A stretch of 43,725 nucleotides of DNA, from assembly GCA_031288185.1 (NCBI GenBank), contig JAITRZ010000026.1, positions 1 to 43,725 of the forward strand, given 5' to 3'. The DNA is from Coriobacteriales bacterium. GTDB lineage: Bacteria; Actinomycetota; Coriobacteriia; Coriobacteriales; UBA8131. The notes below the pieces were generated by a model that was not told the DNA's origin, did no database searches, and worked only from the letters and a program-made list of their open reading frames with translations. Every line of letters begins with the position of its first letter. Position 1 is the first letter of the stretch. The translations under genes and the position numbers were made by a program. Of the stretch, positions 1 to 8,534 are shown piece by piece.

Positions 1-402
1 GAGGCGATCGCCACCACCATCGGCCCTGGTCCCGCCGGCGAGTTGCGTGACCTCGCCCTGGCCCGGTATGGCCGGGCGGAGGCGATCGCCCGGGAGCGCG
101 GCATCGTCCTGGCGGACACGAAGTTTGAGTTCGGGCAGGATCCCACCACCGGCGTGACCGTGCTCGGGGACGAGGTGCTGACCCCGGATTCGTCCCGCTT
201 TTGGGACGCTGCCACCTGGGCTCCGGGCGGCCCGCTGCCGAGCTTCGACAAGCAGTTCGTCCGCGATTGGTTGCGCCGCGATTCGGGCTGGGATCCGGCC
301 AGTGACGTCCACCCGCCGGAGTTGCCGGCCAGCATTGTCGAGCGCACGCGTGAGCGTTACCTGGAGGCCTACGAGCGTCTGACGGGGAGCCCGCTCCCCT
401 GA
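1..402 (+). CDS. purC: SAICAR synthase PurC, C-terminal part (5' truncated by window edge)
   Basis: Joins aspartate to CAIR with ATP in the eighth step of cytosolic purine synthesis. Frame 1 is open from the first base to the TGA at 400-402 (133 residues). The visible part has the family signatures ADTKFEFG and DEVLTPDSSRFW followed by DKQFVRDWL. The family is usually about 290 residues, so the N-terminal half lies outside the window. Codon use is very GC-rich, like purS and the first part of purQ and unlike everything after about base 1060. It heads a purC-purS-purQ-purL order. Identification is secure; host assignment of this segment is not. Confidence 0.93.
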   Translation, partial: EAIATTIGPGPAGELRDLALARYGRAEAIARERGIVLADTKFEFGQDPTTGVTVLGDEVLTPDSSRFWDAATWAPGGPLPSFDKQFVRDWLRRDSGWDPASDVHPPELPASIVERTRERYLEAYERLTGSPLP

Positions 403-419
403 CGGAGCGCCGAACCGCG

Positions 420-454
420 GAACGCGCCATCCCGGGCGGCGGTGGGGCGCGTTC
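420..454 (+). terminator. Hairpin between purC and purS
   Basis: GAACGCGCC at 420-428 is exactly complementary to GGCGCGTTC at 446-454. This gives a 9-bp GC-rich stem 18 bases after the purC stop, followed by TGGTTGG rather than a clear U-run. It could be a weak terminator or attenuating hairpin in the 167-base purC-purS gap. Confidence 0.35.
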
Positions 455-569
455 TGGTTGGACCGTCGTCAGGGCCTGATGGGGTGCTCCATGCCGGGGG
501 TGTGGGCGCGTTGCCCGCTACCCTGGGGGTGGCCGATGCCGTTCCCCTCCTGCCGTAAGGAGTCGCCCC

Positions 570-872
570 ATGCCACGGGTGATCGTCGATGTCATGCTCA
601 AACCGGAAATCCTGGATCCCCAAGGTAAGGCCGTGCGGGCCGCGCTGACGCGGCTCGGATACACAGGTGTGGCGGATGTCCGCCAGGGCAAGCGGTTCGA
701 GTTGACCTTGGCTGAGGACCCAACCGCCGAAGCGTTGGACGCGATCGGCCAGGCCGCCGCCACGTTGCTGGCCAACCCGGTGATCGAGGACGTGGTGTCC
801 ATCCGTCTCGAGGCCGGCTCGGCCCCGGTGCCCCACCCAGGTTCGACCCCGGTCCTGGATCAGGCCCAATGA
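570..872 (+). CDS. purS: FGAM synthase subunit PurS
   Basis: Small subunit of the three-part phosphoribosylformylglycinamidine synthase (PurS-PurQ-PurL), bridging the glutaminase and the synthetase. It has 100 residues, slightly longer than the usual ~80. The start has the typical V-x-V-M-L-K-P-x-I-L-D-P-Q-G pattern, followed by G-Y-x-G-V-x-x-V-R-Q-G-K and a late ANPVIEDV. GTAAGGAG lies 8 bases upstream of the ATG. The stop overlaps the purQ start as ATGA, so the two are probably translationally coupled. The C-terminal ~20 residues are proline-rich and not conserved. Base composition is the GC-rich type. Confidence 0.93.
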   Translation: MPRVIVDVMLKPEILDPQGKAVRAALTRLGYTGVADVRQGKRFELTLAEDPTAEALDAIGQAAATLLANPVIEDVVSIRLEAGSAPVPHPGSTPVLDQAQ

Positions 873-1648
873 CCCGCATCGGTGTGGTGACCTTTCCCGG
901 GACCTTGGACGATCGCGACGCACTGCGCGCCGTGCGCCTGGCTGGCGCGGATGGTGTCGCGCTGTGGCACGCAGACGCGGACTTGCGCGGCGTGGACGCG
1001 GTTATCCTGCCGGGCGGCTTCTCCTACGGCGACTATCTGCGCTGCGGCGCTATCGCACGCTTTTCTCCAATAATGGATGCCGTGGGGCGTTTTGCCCAAC
1101 AGGGCCGTCCCGTCATGGGCATCTGCAACGGCTTTCAGATACTCACAGAGGCCCATCTGCTGCCTGGTGCCCTGATACGCAACAGCGGGCTAAAGTTCAT
1201 CTGCGCCGAGGTAGCGCTGTACCTGGAGGACAGCGTCTGCCAGTGGCTCACGCCCCAGGAGGTAACCAGCCACTCTCGCACAGCAGCAGAAAACAACCAT
1301 CAGGTCCGGCACCATCATGCCCGGCAATTGGAAGCGACCAAGCGTGTTGTGCGTCTACCCATCAACCATAATGAAGGCAACTATATCTGCGATGTCCCTA
1401 CCCTGGCCAAACTCCAGGCACAGGGACAGATCGTGCTGCGTTACTGCGCGCCTGATGGTTCCTGTTTGGCTGATGGTAGTGCCCCCAACGGCGCGCTGGA
1501 TAACATCGCCGGCATCTGCAACCGCCAGGGCAATGTCTTTGGCCTGATGCCCCATCCTGAACGTGTGTGCGATGGCATCAGCGGCAACACCGATGGCGCT
1601 AGTTTCTTTAACACTATCGCTCAAACGCTGAGGTCGATCGAGCAGTGA
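869..1648 (+). CDS. purQ: FGAM synthase glutaminase subunit PurQ (compositionally chimeric)
   Basis: Class I glutamine amidotransferase that releases ammonia from glutamine for PurL. The catalytic triad is visible: Cys86 in PVMGICNGFQ, and His229 and Glu231 in GLMPHPER. It has 259 residues against the usual ~225-235. The excess is an insertion at about residues 118-160 rich in His, Thr and Gln, before the conserved PINHNEGNY. The first ~45-65 codons are very GC-rich and match actinobacterial PurQ of the Propionibacterium type. The rest has the moderate GC of the following genes. The change falls in or next to the most conserved stretch (LPGGFSYGDYLRCGA, about 1003-1065). The reading frame is intact. 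Confidence 0.92.
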   Translation: MTRIGVVTFPGTLDDRDALRAVRLAGADGVALWHADADLRGVDAVILPGGFSYGDYLRCGAIARFSPIMDAVGRFAQQGRPVMGICNGFQILTEAHLLPGALIRNSGLKFICAEVALYLEDSVCQWLTPQEVTSHSRTAAENNHQVRHHHARQLEATKRVVRLPINHNEGNYICDVPTLAKLQAQGQIVLRYCAPDGSCLADGSAPNGALDNIAGICNRQGNVFGLMPHPERVCDGISGNTDGASFFNTIAQTLRSIEQ

Positions 1649-1739
1649 GGATGGCGCTACGGCAGGTCAAAAACCCATCCCTTGATGTTTTTCTGTTATG
1701 CCGGTGGTCACCATCAACACGATAGTTGGGAGCAATAAC

Positions 1740-4520
1740 ATGACCTCACACCCCGCTTCTCAAAGCCCAACCCTACCGCTTGCTGCGGGCGCCCTACCAA
1801 AACCGGTGGCCACTCACCTTGAAACCCTGGAGCCTAAACAGGCGCGCGAGATGGCGCACGTGTTGGGCCTGACACCTGCAGAATTTGAAAACGTGCTGCT
1901 GGTGCAGGGACGCTACCCCAGCCTGACTGAGCTGTACATCTACTCGCTCATGTGGAGTGAGCACTGCTCCTACAAACACTCTAAGAAGCAGTTGCGCAGA
2001 TTCAAGAGTGATGGGCCACGGGTTTTACAGGGTCCGGGAGAAAACGCCGGCGTGGTCAGCGTTGGGGATGGCTGGGCGGTTGCCTTTAAGATGGAGTCGC
2101 ACAACCATCCCAGCGCAATAGAACCATTTGAGGGTGCCGCTACCGGGGTCGGCGGCATTATCCGGGACATCTTCACAATGGGGGCTCGGCCTATCGCCAG
2201 CTTGAACTCGCTGCGATTTGGCAGTTTGGAAGAACCGCGCCAGCGCTATCTGTTTGACGGCGCGGTAGCGGGCATTGGCTCTTACGGCAACTGTTTGGGC
2301 GTGCCCACCGTTGGCGGTGAAGTGTTTTTTGAGAACGCCTATGGTGGCAACTGCCTGATAAACGCAATGGCCGTGGGATTGATGCGCGAGAGCGAGCTCA
2401 TCAGGGCGGTGGGATCCGGCCCCGGCAACCACGTGGTGTTGCTGGGCTCCAGCACCGGCCGTGACGGCATTGGAGGGGCTAGTGTTTTGGCTTCCCAGGA
2501 ATTTGACGAAGCCGCTGAGAACAAGCGCCCAGCCGTACAGGTAGGCGACCCTTTTGAGGAAAAACTGCTTATAGAGGTTTGTCTGGAACTGCTAAAACGG
2601 GGCAGGTTTGTGGCGCTGGGTGACCTGGGCGCGGCCGGTTTGACGTCCTCAGCCGCCGAGATGGCCTGCCGCGGAGGCGTTGGCATTGACCTGGATGTAG
2701 GCCAGGTACCACAACGCGAAAGCAACATGCAGCCCTTTGAGATAATGGTGAGTGAGTCCCAGGAGCGGATGCTGGCGGTGGTTAAACCGAAAGACTGGCA
2801 GAGCGTACAGGCAACGTGTCAGCGCTGGCAGATAGCCTGCACCATTATTGGCAGCATCACCGATAGCGGCCGTTTTGTAGTGCGCGACTCCCGTTTGCCC
2901 ACACACGCAAATATCGTCGCAGACATGCCTGCCGCGATGCTTGCTGAGTCGGCCCCTGAGTACGATCCTCCCCGCCAACGTCCGGCCTGGCTGGATGAGT
3001 TGCAGGGTTTTGACCTGGACGGCCTGCTGCGCGCACCGCCACGTCTGCCCGCAGAATTGCGCTGGGTGTCAGGGGAAACAGGACTGGGATTTTCCGTTGC
3101 TTTGGATGATGCGGGGCTAGATGATGACGCAGGTCTGAATGATGCCAGTTCAAACAACAATTTTGAAGCGGCCACAAAGTCGAGGCTAGATCGCGACCGG
3201 GAAGCAGGTGCGGCCATCAATCCGGGATCAGAACTTGACCTGAGGGCGGAAAAGGCCACAAATGCGGGATCAGAACTTGACCTGCTTACCCAGGCCAAGG
3301 CCCTGCTTGCCAGCCCCAACATCTGTTCACGAGCCTGGATCTGGCGGCAATATGACCATCAGGTACTCAACAATACCGTAGTTTTGCCGGGTGCTGATGC
3401 CGCCGTTATGCGCATTGGTGACACCGGTCGCGGCGCGATGAGCCAACGCGGCATCGCGTTGAGCACCGATTGCAACGGCCGTTACTGTTATCTGGATCCC
3501 TATCGCGGCGCGCAGTTGGCTCTGGCCGAGGCTACCCGTAACCTGGCCTGCGTTGGCGCCGAGCCTATTGCAATAACTGACTGTCTCAACTTTGGCAATC
3601 CTGAAAAACCGGAGGTCTTTTACACCTTTGAACAGGCGGTCAGGGGCCTTGCTGATGCCTGCTCCCACTGGAATATTCCGGTAGTAAGTGGCAATGTCAG
3701 CTTCTACAATGAGAGCTTTGGCAACGCTATCTACCCTACACCCATCGTTGGAGCCCTGGGCGTACTAAGTGACGTTGCCTTGGCTCTAAGCGCCGGATTC
3801 AAGAACGCTGGCGATGTTGTTATCCTGATAGGCACAACTTTGAATGAATTGGGCGGCAGTGAATACCTGCAGCTGTTCTATGGTCGTGTTGTAGGCCAGC
3901 CCCCAGCACTGGATAGTGACCTGGAGCAGGCGGTGCAGGGCGTGACGCGCGCGGCCATTGCCCAGGGTTTGTTAGCCAGCGCGCATGATTGCAGTGAGGG
4001 CGGCATTTTTGTGGCGCTGGCTGAAAGCTGCATCCTGGGTGGTTTGGGAGCCAGCATTACCCTTGATGGTAGCCTGAGCGCCATAAGCTCACTCTTCTCA
4101 GAAAGTGCCAGCAGAATTGTCACTAGTTGCAGTTTAGCCAACAGTCAACGCTTTGTGGCGCTGCTTAAAGAATGGGGGGTACCCTACCGCATTGTGGGCC
4201 AAACGGGAAACAGCGGAGGCGACACGGAGAATGGAAGCAGGGTGCGCTCAGACAGTACACCTGCTGAGTTGCTCAGTATCGGTGCCTGCGATAAAGCAGC
4301 CCATATCCCTGCTGGCGCACCGCGTACGCGCCACGTGCACAATGTGCCATCTGACACACAAGGCGGCGCAGAGGACACAACACATGCGCACAGTGCGTCA
4401 TTTGACATGCAGGGTGGTGGTGAACATGCGCACAACACATCTTGGCGCCTTACCTGGAGCCTGGCTGAACTGAGCCATCTCTACAACAGCGGCCTTGAGC
4501 AGGCTCTGAAAACAGCTTGA
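1740..4520 (+). CDS. purL: FGAM synthase large subunit PurL with two low-complexity insertions
   Basis: ATP-dependent synthetase that converts FGAR to FGAM with ammonia from PurQ. It is the small-type PurL: EHCSYKHSKKQL near the start, MESHNHPSAIEPFEGAATG, GGEVFFE and DLGAAGLTSSAAEMA in the first half, and a second-half GNVSFYNE and SEGGIFVALAE. The ATG at 1740 has GGGAG 7 bases upstream and is preferred over an in-frame ATG at 1698. It has 926 residues, while small PurL is about 740. The excess is in two hydrophilic inserts. One is near residues 453-517, with a 24-base repeat at 3219-3242 and 3261-3284 in a 42-base period. The other is near residues 822-903, a His/Thr/Gly-rich segment with a degenerate ~17-residue repeat. 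Catalytic motifs lie outside the inserts, so the enzyme is probably active. Confidence 0.93.
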   Translation: MTSHPASQSPTLPLAAGALPKPVATHLETLEPKQAREMAHVLGLTPAEFENVLLVQGRYPSLTELYIYSLMWSEHCSYKHSKKQLRRFKSDGPRVLQGPGENAGVVSVGDGWAVAFKMESHNHPSAIEPFEGAATGVGGIIRDIFTMGARPIASLNSLRFGSLEEPRQRYLFDGAVAGIGSYGNCLGVPTVGGEVFFENAYGGNCLINAMAVGLMRESELIRAVGSGPGNHVVLLGSSTGRDGIGGASVLASQEFDEAAENKRPAVQVGDPFEEKLLIEVCLELLKRGRFVALGDLGAAGLTSSAAEMACRGGVGIDLDVGQVPQRESNMQPFEIMVSESQERMLAVVKPKDWQSVQATCQRWQIACTIIGSITDSGRFVVRDSRLPTHANIVADMPAAMLAESAPEYDPPRQRPAWLDELQGFDLDGLLRAPPRLPAELRWVSGETGLGFSVALDDAGLDDDAGLNDASSNNNFEAATKSRLDRDREAGAAINPGSELDLRAEKATNAGSELDLLTQAKALLASPNICSRAWIWRQYDHQVLNNTVVLPGADAAVMRIGDTGRGAMSQRGIALSTDCNGRYCYLDPYRGAQLALAEATRNLACVGAEPIAITDCLNFGNPEKPEVFYTFEQAVRGLADACSHWNIPVVSGNVSFYNESFGNAIYPTPIVGALGVLSDVALALSAGFKNAGDVVILIGTTLNELGGSEYLQLFYGRVVGQPPALDSDLEQAVQGVTRAAIAQGLLASAHDCSEGGIFVALAESCILGGLGASITLDGSLSAISSLFSESASRIVTSCSLANSQRFVALLKEWGVPYRIVGQTGNSGGDTENGSRVRSDSTPAELLSIGACDKAAHIPAGAPRTRHVHNVPSDTQGGAEDTTHAHSASFDMQGGGEHAHNTSWRLTWSLAELSHLYNSGLEQALKTA

Positions 4521-4649
4521 TGCCCAAACGGCGCGCAATGACCAGGGCAAGTTGAGGCACCGGACGTGAGGTTATGAGCCTTCACCTGCTGGTCGCCTAA
4601 CAACTACCAACACAAGACCACCTACAGAGCGCGGGGTTACGGGCCAGGC

Positions 4650-5375
4650 TCAGGGTTTGCGACCGGAGATATGGGCGGCAGCCAGGGCCTCATCAAATAC
4701 AACCGCATCCAGACCTGCCAGATGGTTTTCCCGGTTGCGAACTACGGCCTTTCGTTTAATATACGCAAAGGAAAAGGTGCGATAGGGCTCAATGTGCGGC
4801 TGATAAAAACCCAATTTAATAAGCAAATTAAAGTAATCATCGGCAAGGAGCACGCCGTTACTACAGCCGATAATCGCAGCCGCGCGCGTAAGTAACGGTG
4901 GGGAAAGCTGCGGTTTGATGGCAACGATGTCCGCCATCTCCATGCGCCCGCCAGGTTTAAGCACGCGCAGGGCTTCAGCCAGCGCCGCAGGCTTGTCATC
5001 GCACAGATTAATGACACAGTTGGAGATGACCACGTCTACAGAAGCGTCCGCCAGGGGTATATCCTCTATCATTCCAACCAGAAACTTGATGTTGTCTACC
5101 TGCTGCTCGCGTGCGCGCCTGCGGGCCAAGCTCAGCATCTCAAGAGTCATGTCCAGGCCAAAGACAAAGCCGCGCGAGCCAACCTGCCCAGCCGCTTGCA
5201 GAACTTCAGAGCCGCAGCCGCAGCCCAGATCCAACACGGTTTCACCTGGCTGTAGGCAGGCCAGGCTCAGGGCATCGCCGCAGCCGCGCTCCGCGCACTG
5301 GCCCTGCCCGGCTGACAGCGCCACCTGTGCGTAGTGCTCACGAACCTGTTGTTGGCTCCTGCTGAGGATAGACAT
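4650..5375 (-). CDS. ArsM-like SAM-dependent methyltransferase
   Basis: Class I methyltransferase of 241 residues that resembles arsenite methyltransferases. It has VLDLGCGCGSEVL (SAM motif I), GLDMTLEMLSLAR, and the hallmark stretch ISNCVINL followed by DDK and RVLKPGGRMEMADIV. A cysteine in IIGCSNG lies where ArsM has one of its three arsenic-binding cysteines. The N-terminal double-Cys region of classic ArsM is not obvious, and the protein is shorter than the usual ~270-350 residues. Arsenite may therefore not be the substrate. A Shine-Dalgarno GAGAGGAG lies upstream of the ATG. It lies 24 bases downstream of a class V aminotransferase on the same strand and is probably co-transcribed with it. 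Confidence 0.72.
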   Translation of the reverse strand: MSILSRSQQQVREHYAQVALSAGQGQCAERGCGDALSLACLQPGETVLDLGCGCGSEVLQAAGQVGSRGFVFGLDMTLEMLSLARRRAREQQVDNIKFLVGMIEDIPLADASVDVVISNCVINLCDDKPAALAEALRVLKPGGRMEMADIVAIKPQLSPPLLTRAAAIIGCSNGVLLADDYFNLLIKLGFYQPHIEPYRTFSFAYIKRKAVVRNRENHLAGLDAVVFDEALAAAHISGRKP

Positions 5376-5399
5376 CTCAGTGATTCTCCTCTCGTGCTG

Positions 5400-6578
5400 C
5401 TACCGTGATTGGCCCATCGTACTGTGTACATAATACAGGCTCTCTTCCAGCGCGCTCAGAGCATAGGTAAGCTCGCTCTTTTTTGTGAAGTAGCCGGGAG
5501 ACAGGCGTATGGTGCCGCTGGGCCAGGTGCCTATGGTGCGGTTGGCATAAGGCGCACAATGCAAACCGCAGCGCGTAATGACCTGATGTTTACGATCCAG
5601 GCGGTAAGCGACCTGGCCGATGTCCAGACCAGGGGTGGTGATGGCCAACACTGCCAGGCTGGTGGAAGGGTTTTGGGTGCCATGAATACGCAGGCCCCTG
5701 ATACTCTGGAGTCCAGACAAAAGCTGGGTATAAAGCTCTATCTCGCGAGTATGGATACGGTTGGTACCCACCCGTGCCAGCCAGCGCAGGGCTGCACATA
5801 GTCCGTAGTAACCCATCAGGTTAGGTGTTCCCGCTTCCAGGCGCATCGGCAGATCATCAGGCATGTCATCAAGTTCTGAAAGCACCCCAGTACCGCCGGC
5901 CACCAGCGGCTCGATACGCCGCGCCAAAGAAGGTGGAATGATCAGGCCACCTACGCCTGGCGCCGCCAACAAGCCCTTGTGGGCCGTAAAGCAGAGAATG
6001 TCGATGTGCTGCGCAACCATATCCAGCTGTAGTATGCCGGCGGTCTGAGCGCTGTCCACAATAAACAGTAGGTCGTGTTCGCGCGCCACGCGACCCATCT
6101 GCTTGATGGGCAGGATGGTGCCACAGACGTTGGAGCCATGAATAGTGATGACGGCACGGGTGTTGGGACGAATGAGCGGCGCCAGATCATCCGGATCAAG
6201 CTCGCCGTTGCCGAAGCAGGGAATCATGTCAAAGCTCAGGCCACGACGGCGCATCTGAAACAGCGGCCGGGTAACGGCGTTATGCTCCATGCCACTTACC
6301 AACACATGATCGCCACGTTTGAACAAACCCTTGATAACCATATTGAGGCTGGTAGTGATGCTGGGCGTTAAAACAACGTGTTGAGGGTCTGGATAATTGA
6401 ACAGTCGCGCCAAGCGGCCTCGGGCCTCCCGGGTGCGTTTATTGAGCACACAGGTTGTTGCAAAGCCCGTGCGGTTGAGGTTACACCCCACGTCTTCCAG
6501 ATATTCGGTGACGGCCCGGATAACGCCAGGGGGCTTGGGCCAGCTGGTAGAACTGTTGTCGAGATAGACCTTGGGCAT
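5400..6578 (-). CDS. Class V aminotransferase, cysteine desulfurase-like (TIGR01977/EF2568 type)
   Basis: PLP enzyme of the NifS/SufS fold, expected to mobilise sulfur or selenium from (seleno)cysteine. It begins MPKVYLDNSSTSWPKPPGV, typical of the subfamily. The PLP lysine is in TAHKGL and the catalytic cysteine in RCGLHCAP. GTIRLSPGYF near the end is also a subfamily mark. The start at 6578 gives 392 residues, and an in-frame ATG at 6602 would add eight. The frame stays open upstream to 6785, but that part overlaps a direct repeat and is not family-like. In known genomes this subfamily often lies near selenium or molybdenum-hydroxylase genes; here it precedes an ArsM-like methyltransferase. 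Confidence 0.85.
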   Translation of the reverse strand: MPKVYLDNSSTSWPKPPGVIRAVTEYLEDVGCNLNRTGFATTCVLNKRTREARGRLARLFNYPDPQHVVLTPSITTSLNMVIKGLFKRGDHVLVSGMEHNAVTRPLFQMRRRGLSFDMIPCFGNGELDPDDLAPLIRPNTRAVITIHGSNVCGTILPIKQMGRVAREHDLLFIVDSAQTAGILQLDMVAQHIDILCFTAHKGLLAAPGVGGLIIPPSLARRIEPLVAGGTGVLSELDDMPDDLPMRLEAGTPNLMGYYGLCAALRWLARVGTNRIHTREIELYTQLLSGLQSIRGLRIHGTQNPSTSLAVLAITTPGLDIGQVAYRLDRKHQVITRCGLHCAPYANRTIGTWPSGTIRLSPGYFTKKSELTYALSALEESLYYVHSTMGQSR

Positions 6579-6640
6579 GGCAGGTTCCGATGGTAGGGGC
6601 ATGATGTCAGGCGCTGTGCCCTCTAGGATTTTGGCTTGCC

Positions 6641-6738
6641 ACAGGCAAACGCCGCAGCCTGGACAAAAACGCGGCCCATGTGTGGCGCGCTTCTCAGGCA
6701 AGGTGGACAGGCAAACGCCGCGACCCGGACAAAAACGC
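6641..6738. repeat. Pair of 32-base direct repeats upstream of the aminotransferase
   Basis: Two copies, at 6641-6672 and 6707-6738, both begin ACAGGCAAACGCCGC and end GGACAAAAACGC. They differ at a few central bases and start 66 bases apart. They lie in the gap between the divergent aminotransferase and MccA-type genes. Read on - they would encode repeated RFCPGxGVCL, but no start context supports translation. Confidence 0.75.
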
Positions 6739-6807
6739 AAAGCCAAAAACAGGTACGTGGTGGCACATCTGGTTGATTCTAGCATATATCAGAGCCAGTC
6801 CTGTATG

Positions 6808-6836
6808 TTGACAGCGGCCGTTCTCAAGGGTATGCT
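6808..6836 (+). promoter_or_regulatory. Sigma-70-like promoter for the MccA-type gene
   Basis: TTGACA at 6808-6813 and TATGCT at 6831-6836 are separated by exactly 17 bases, pointing towards the PLP enzyme at 6911. This is the strongest consensus promoter in the window. Confidence 0.65.
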
Positions 6837-6857
6837 ACAGGACAGCGTTTTATTACC

Positions 6858-6874
6858 ATGTTAACATATATGTT
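6858..6874. promoter_or_regulatory. Two overlapping palindromes, possible operator
   Basis: ATGTTAACAT (6858-6867) and AACATATATGTT (6863-6874) are both perfect palindromes sharing five bases. They lie just downstream of the predicted transcription start and upstream of the ribosome-binding site of the MccA-type gene, a position suited to a repressor. No binding protein is identified. Confidence 0.4.
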
Positions 6875-6910
6875 TTATAGAATCTCTAGGATAGGGATGG
6901 GGTGGTGGCC

Positions 6911-8218
6911 ATGACCACACATACAGCGGGAGAACTGCCTGGGATGCCTACCAGCACAGGATGGTTAAAGCGTTCTGTTGCAGCGTGTTTTTCGCCTCCC
7001 AAAACGTCACACGGTGCCATCCGGTGCAATCCTGCGTCTGATACCCTTCCTGACAGGGCACACCTTCCCGTGTCTGATTATCCGCACAACCCTTTTTCTG
7101 CAACCGATCCTCAACAGCATCCTGTGTCTGATCATTCGCCTGTTGCACCGGTGGCAGTGAGGGGGCCCAACAACAGTATTGAGGAACTTATCGGCGCCAC
7201 TCCCCTGCTGCGTATTGCCAAAAACCACCTGCCCAATCACATCCGTCTGTACGCAAAATTGGAGTTTTGCAATCCCGGAGGCAGCGTTAAGGATCGCACG
7301 GCAGCGCTGATGATTTCCTGCGCCGAGCGCCAGGGTCTGCTTAAGCCCGGTGGTGTCATCATTGAGGCAACGGCGGGAAACATGGGATTGGGCATAGCCG
7401 CAGCCACTGCCGGCAAGGATTATCGCCTGATATTTGTGGTGCCAACCAAGTTCAGCAGCGAAAAGCAAACACTTCTGAAGGCTATGGGGGCAGAGGTAAT
7501 CAATACCCCTCGCGCCCAGGGAATGCGCGGAGCCACCGCTAAAGCCAACAGGCTGCTGTTGGAAATACCTGAAGCCATCTCGCTAAGACAGTTTGAGAAC
7601 CCGGCCAATCCGCTGGCACACTACTACCATACCGGGCCTGAGATTTGGCAGGCACTACAGGGGCAGATTGACTATCTGGTTGCGGGAGCTGGCAGTGGCG
7701 GCACGTTCTCTGGCATAACGCGCTATTTGAAAGAGCAGAATCCCGGCGTCCAGGGCATATTGGCTGACCCGGAAGGATCAACCATTGGAGGCGGCGAACA
7801 CGCAGAGTATGATATCGAAGGCATCGGCAATGACTTTGTTCCCCTAACCCTGGACATGGCGTTAGTAGATGCCGTTATCAAGGTGAGGGATACCGAGGCG
7901 CTCGCGTGCGTGCAACAGCTGGCCCGTGAGGATCGATTGATTGTAGGCTCCTCATCAGGGGCTGCGGTATGGGCAGCCCTGCAACTGGCCCAGGATCTAG
8001 CCAGGGCAACCTCAACGCGGCAGTTGCGCACCAGTACCGATGATACAAAACCGCGCATCACTCCAAAGAGGGATGGCGCCCCAGGATCGCGCATCACTCC
8101 AAAGAGGGATGGTGCCCCCCCTAACAACGCATCTGCCCGCACCAGCCGCACGCTAAACATCGTAGCCGTCCTGCCCGACCGCGGAGATAGGTACTTTAGC
8201 AAGCTGATCTTTGGTTGA
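6911..8218 (+). CDS. MccA-type O-acetylserine-dependent cystathionine beta-synthase / cysteine synthase
   Basis: PLP enzyme of the CysK/CBS fold, making cystathionine or cysteine from an activated serine. SVKDRTAA carries the PLP lysine (Lys127), followed by EATAGNMGLG and GAGSGGTFSG. SEKQTLLKAMGAEVINTPR and the final LPDRGDRYFSKLIF match the MccA/YrhA subgroup rather than plain CysK. It has 435 residues against ~305. An N-terminal extension of ~88 residues carries repeated VSD-type segments. An insert near residues 370-413 contains the 12-residue repeat RITPKRDGAPGS, with DNA copies at 8052-8082 and 8088-8118. ATG 6911 and GTG 6902 both have G-rich ribosome sites upstream. Sulfur assimilation or reverse transsulfuration is the likely role. 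Confidence 0.88.
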   Translation: MTTHTAGELPGMPTSTGWLKRSVAACFSPPKTSHGAIRCNPASDTLPDRAHLPVSDYPHNPFSATDPQQHPVSDHSPVAPVAVRGPNNSIEELIGATPLLRIAKNHLPNHIRLYAKLEFCNPGGSVKDRTAALMISCAERQGLLKPGGVIIEATAGNMGLGIAAATAGKDYRLIFVVPTKFSSEKQTLLKAMGAEVINTPRAQGMRGATAKANRLLLEIPEAISLRQFENPANPLAHYYHTGPEIWQALQGQIDYLVAGAGSGGTFSGITRYLKEQNPGVQGILADPEGSTIGGGEHAEYDIEGIGNDFVPLTLDMALVDAVIKVRDTEALACVQQLAREDRLIVGSSSGAAVWAALQLAQDLARATSTRQLRTSTDDTKPRITPKRDGAPGSRITPKRDGAPPNNASARTSRTLNIVAVLPDRGDRYFSKLIFG

Positions 8219-8534
8219 ATGACAAAAGGGGCGCTCTCTGAGGGCCTGGGTGCGCACAAAGAAGGGAAGGCGCAACAGGAGCCTGTAGATAAATCCCACA
8301 CACCGGTGTAAGGGGGGATTGAGTATATCCAGAGGGACATTATGAGCCAAGTCGCCATCAGCAAGGAGGTGGTATCCCCCATCAATTAACGCACAGTGAG
8401 CCATGAAGTACCGTGATAGTTCTGCCCTCTGCTATTATGGTGGACGCAGGAAAACGGTGGGCAAGGCTTTTCTTATCCTGACACACCGTTTGAGCATTGC
8501 CGCGCAACCAAAGAAACAGGAGGCAGGAAGCGCT
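8219..8534. other. 316-base gap without a convincing gene
   Basis: Lies between the MccA-type gene and the aldo/keto reductase. Frames open here on both strands, but none has a ribosome site plus a recognisable family. The in-frame upstream extension of the reductase is not conserved. No clear terminator, tRNA or known riboswitch was seen. Confidence 0.5.

Noticed and set aside
369-1156. Antisense frames over purS and purQ
   Set aside because: Opposite strand of well-identified purine genes in GC-rich DNA.
8153-8404. Open frame on - (83 codons) overlapping the MccA gene end and the following gap
   Set aside because: Part is the exact reverse of the conserved MccA C-terminus, it lacks a ribosome site, and it matches no family I know.
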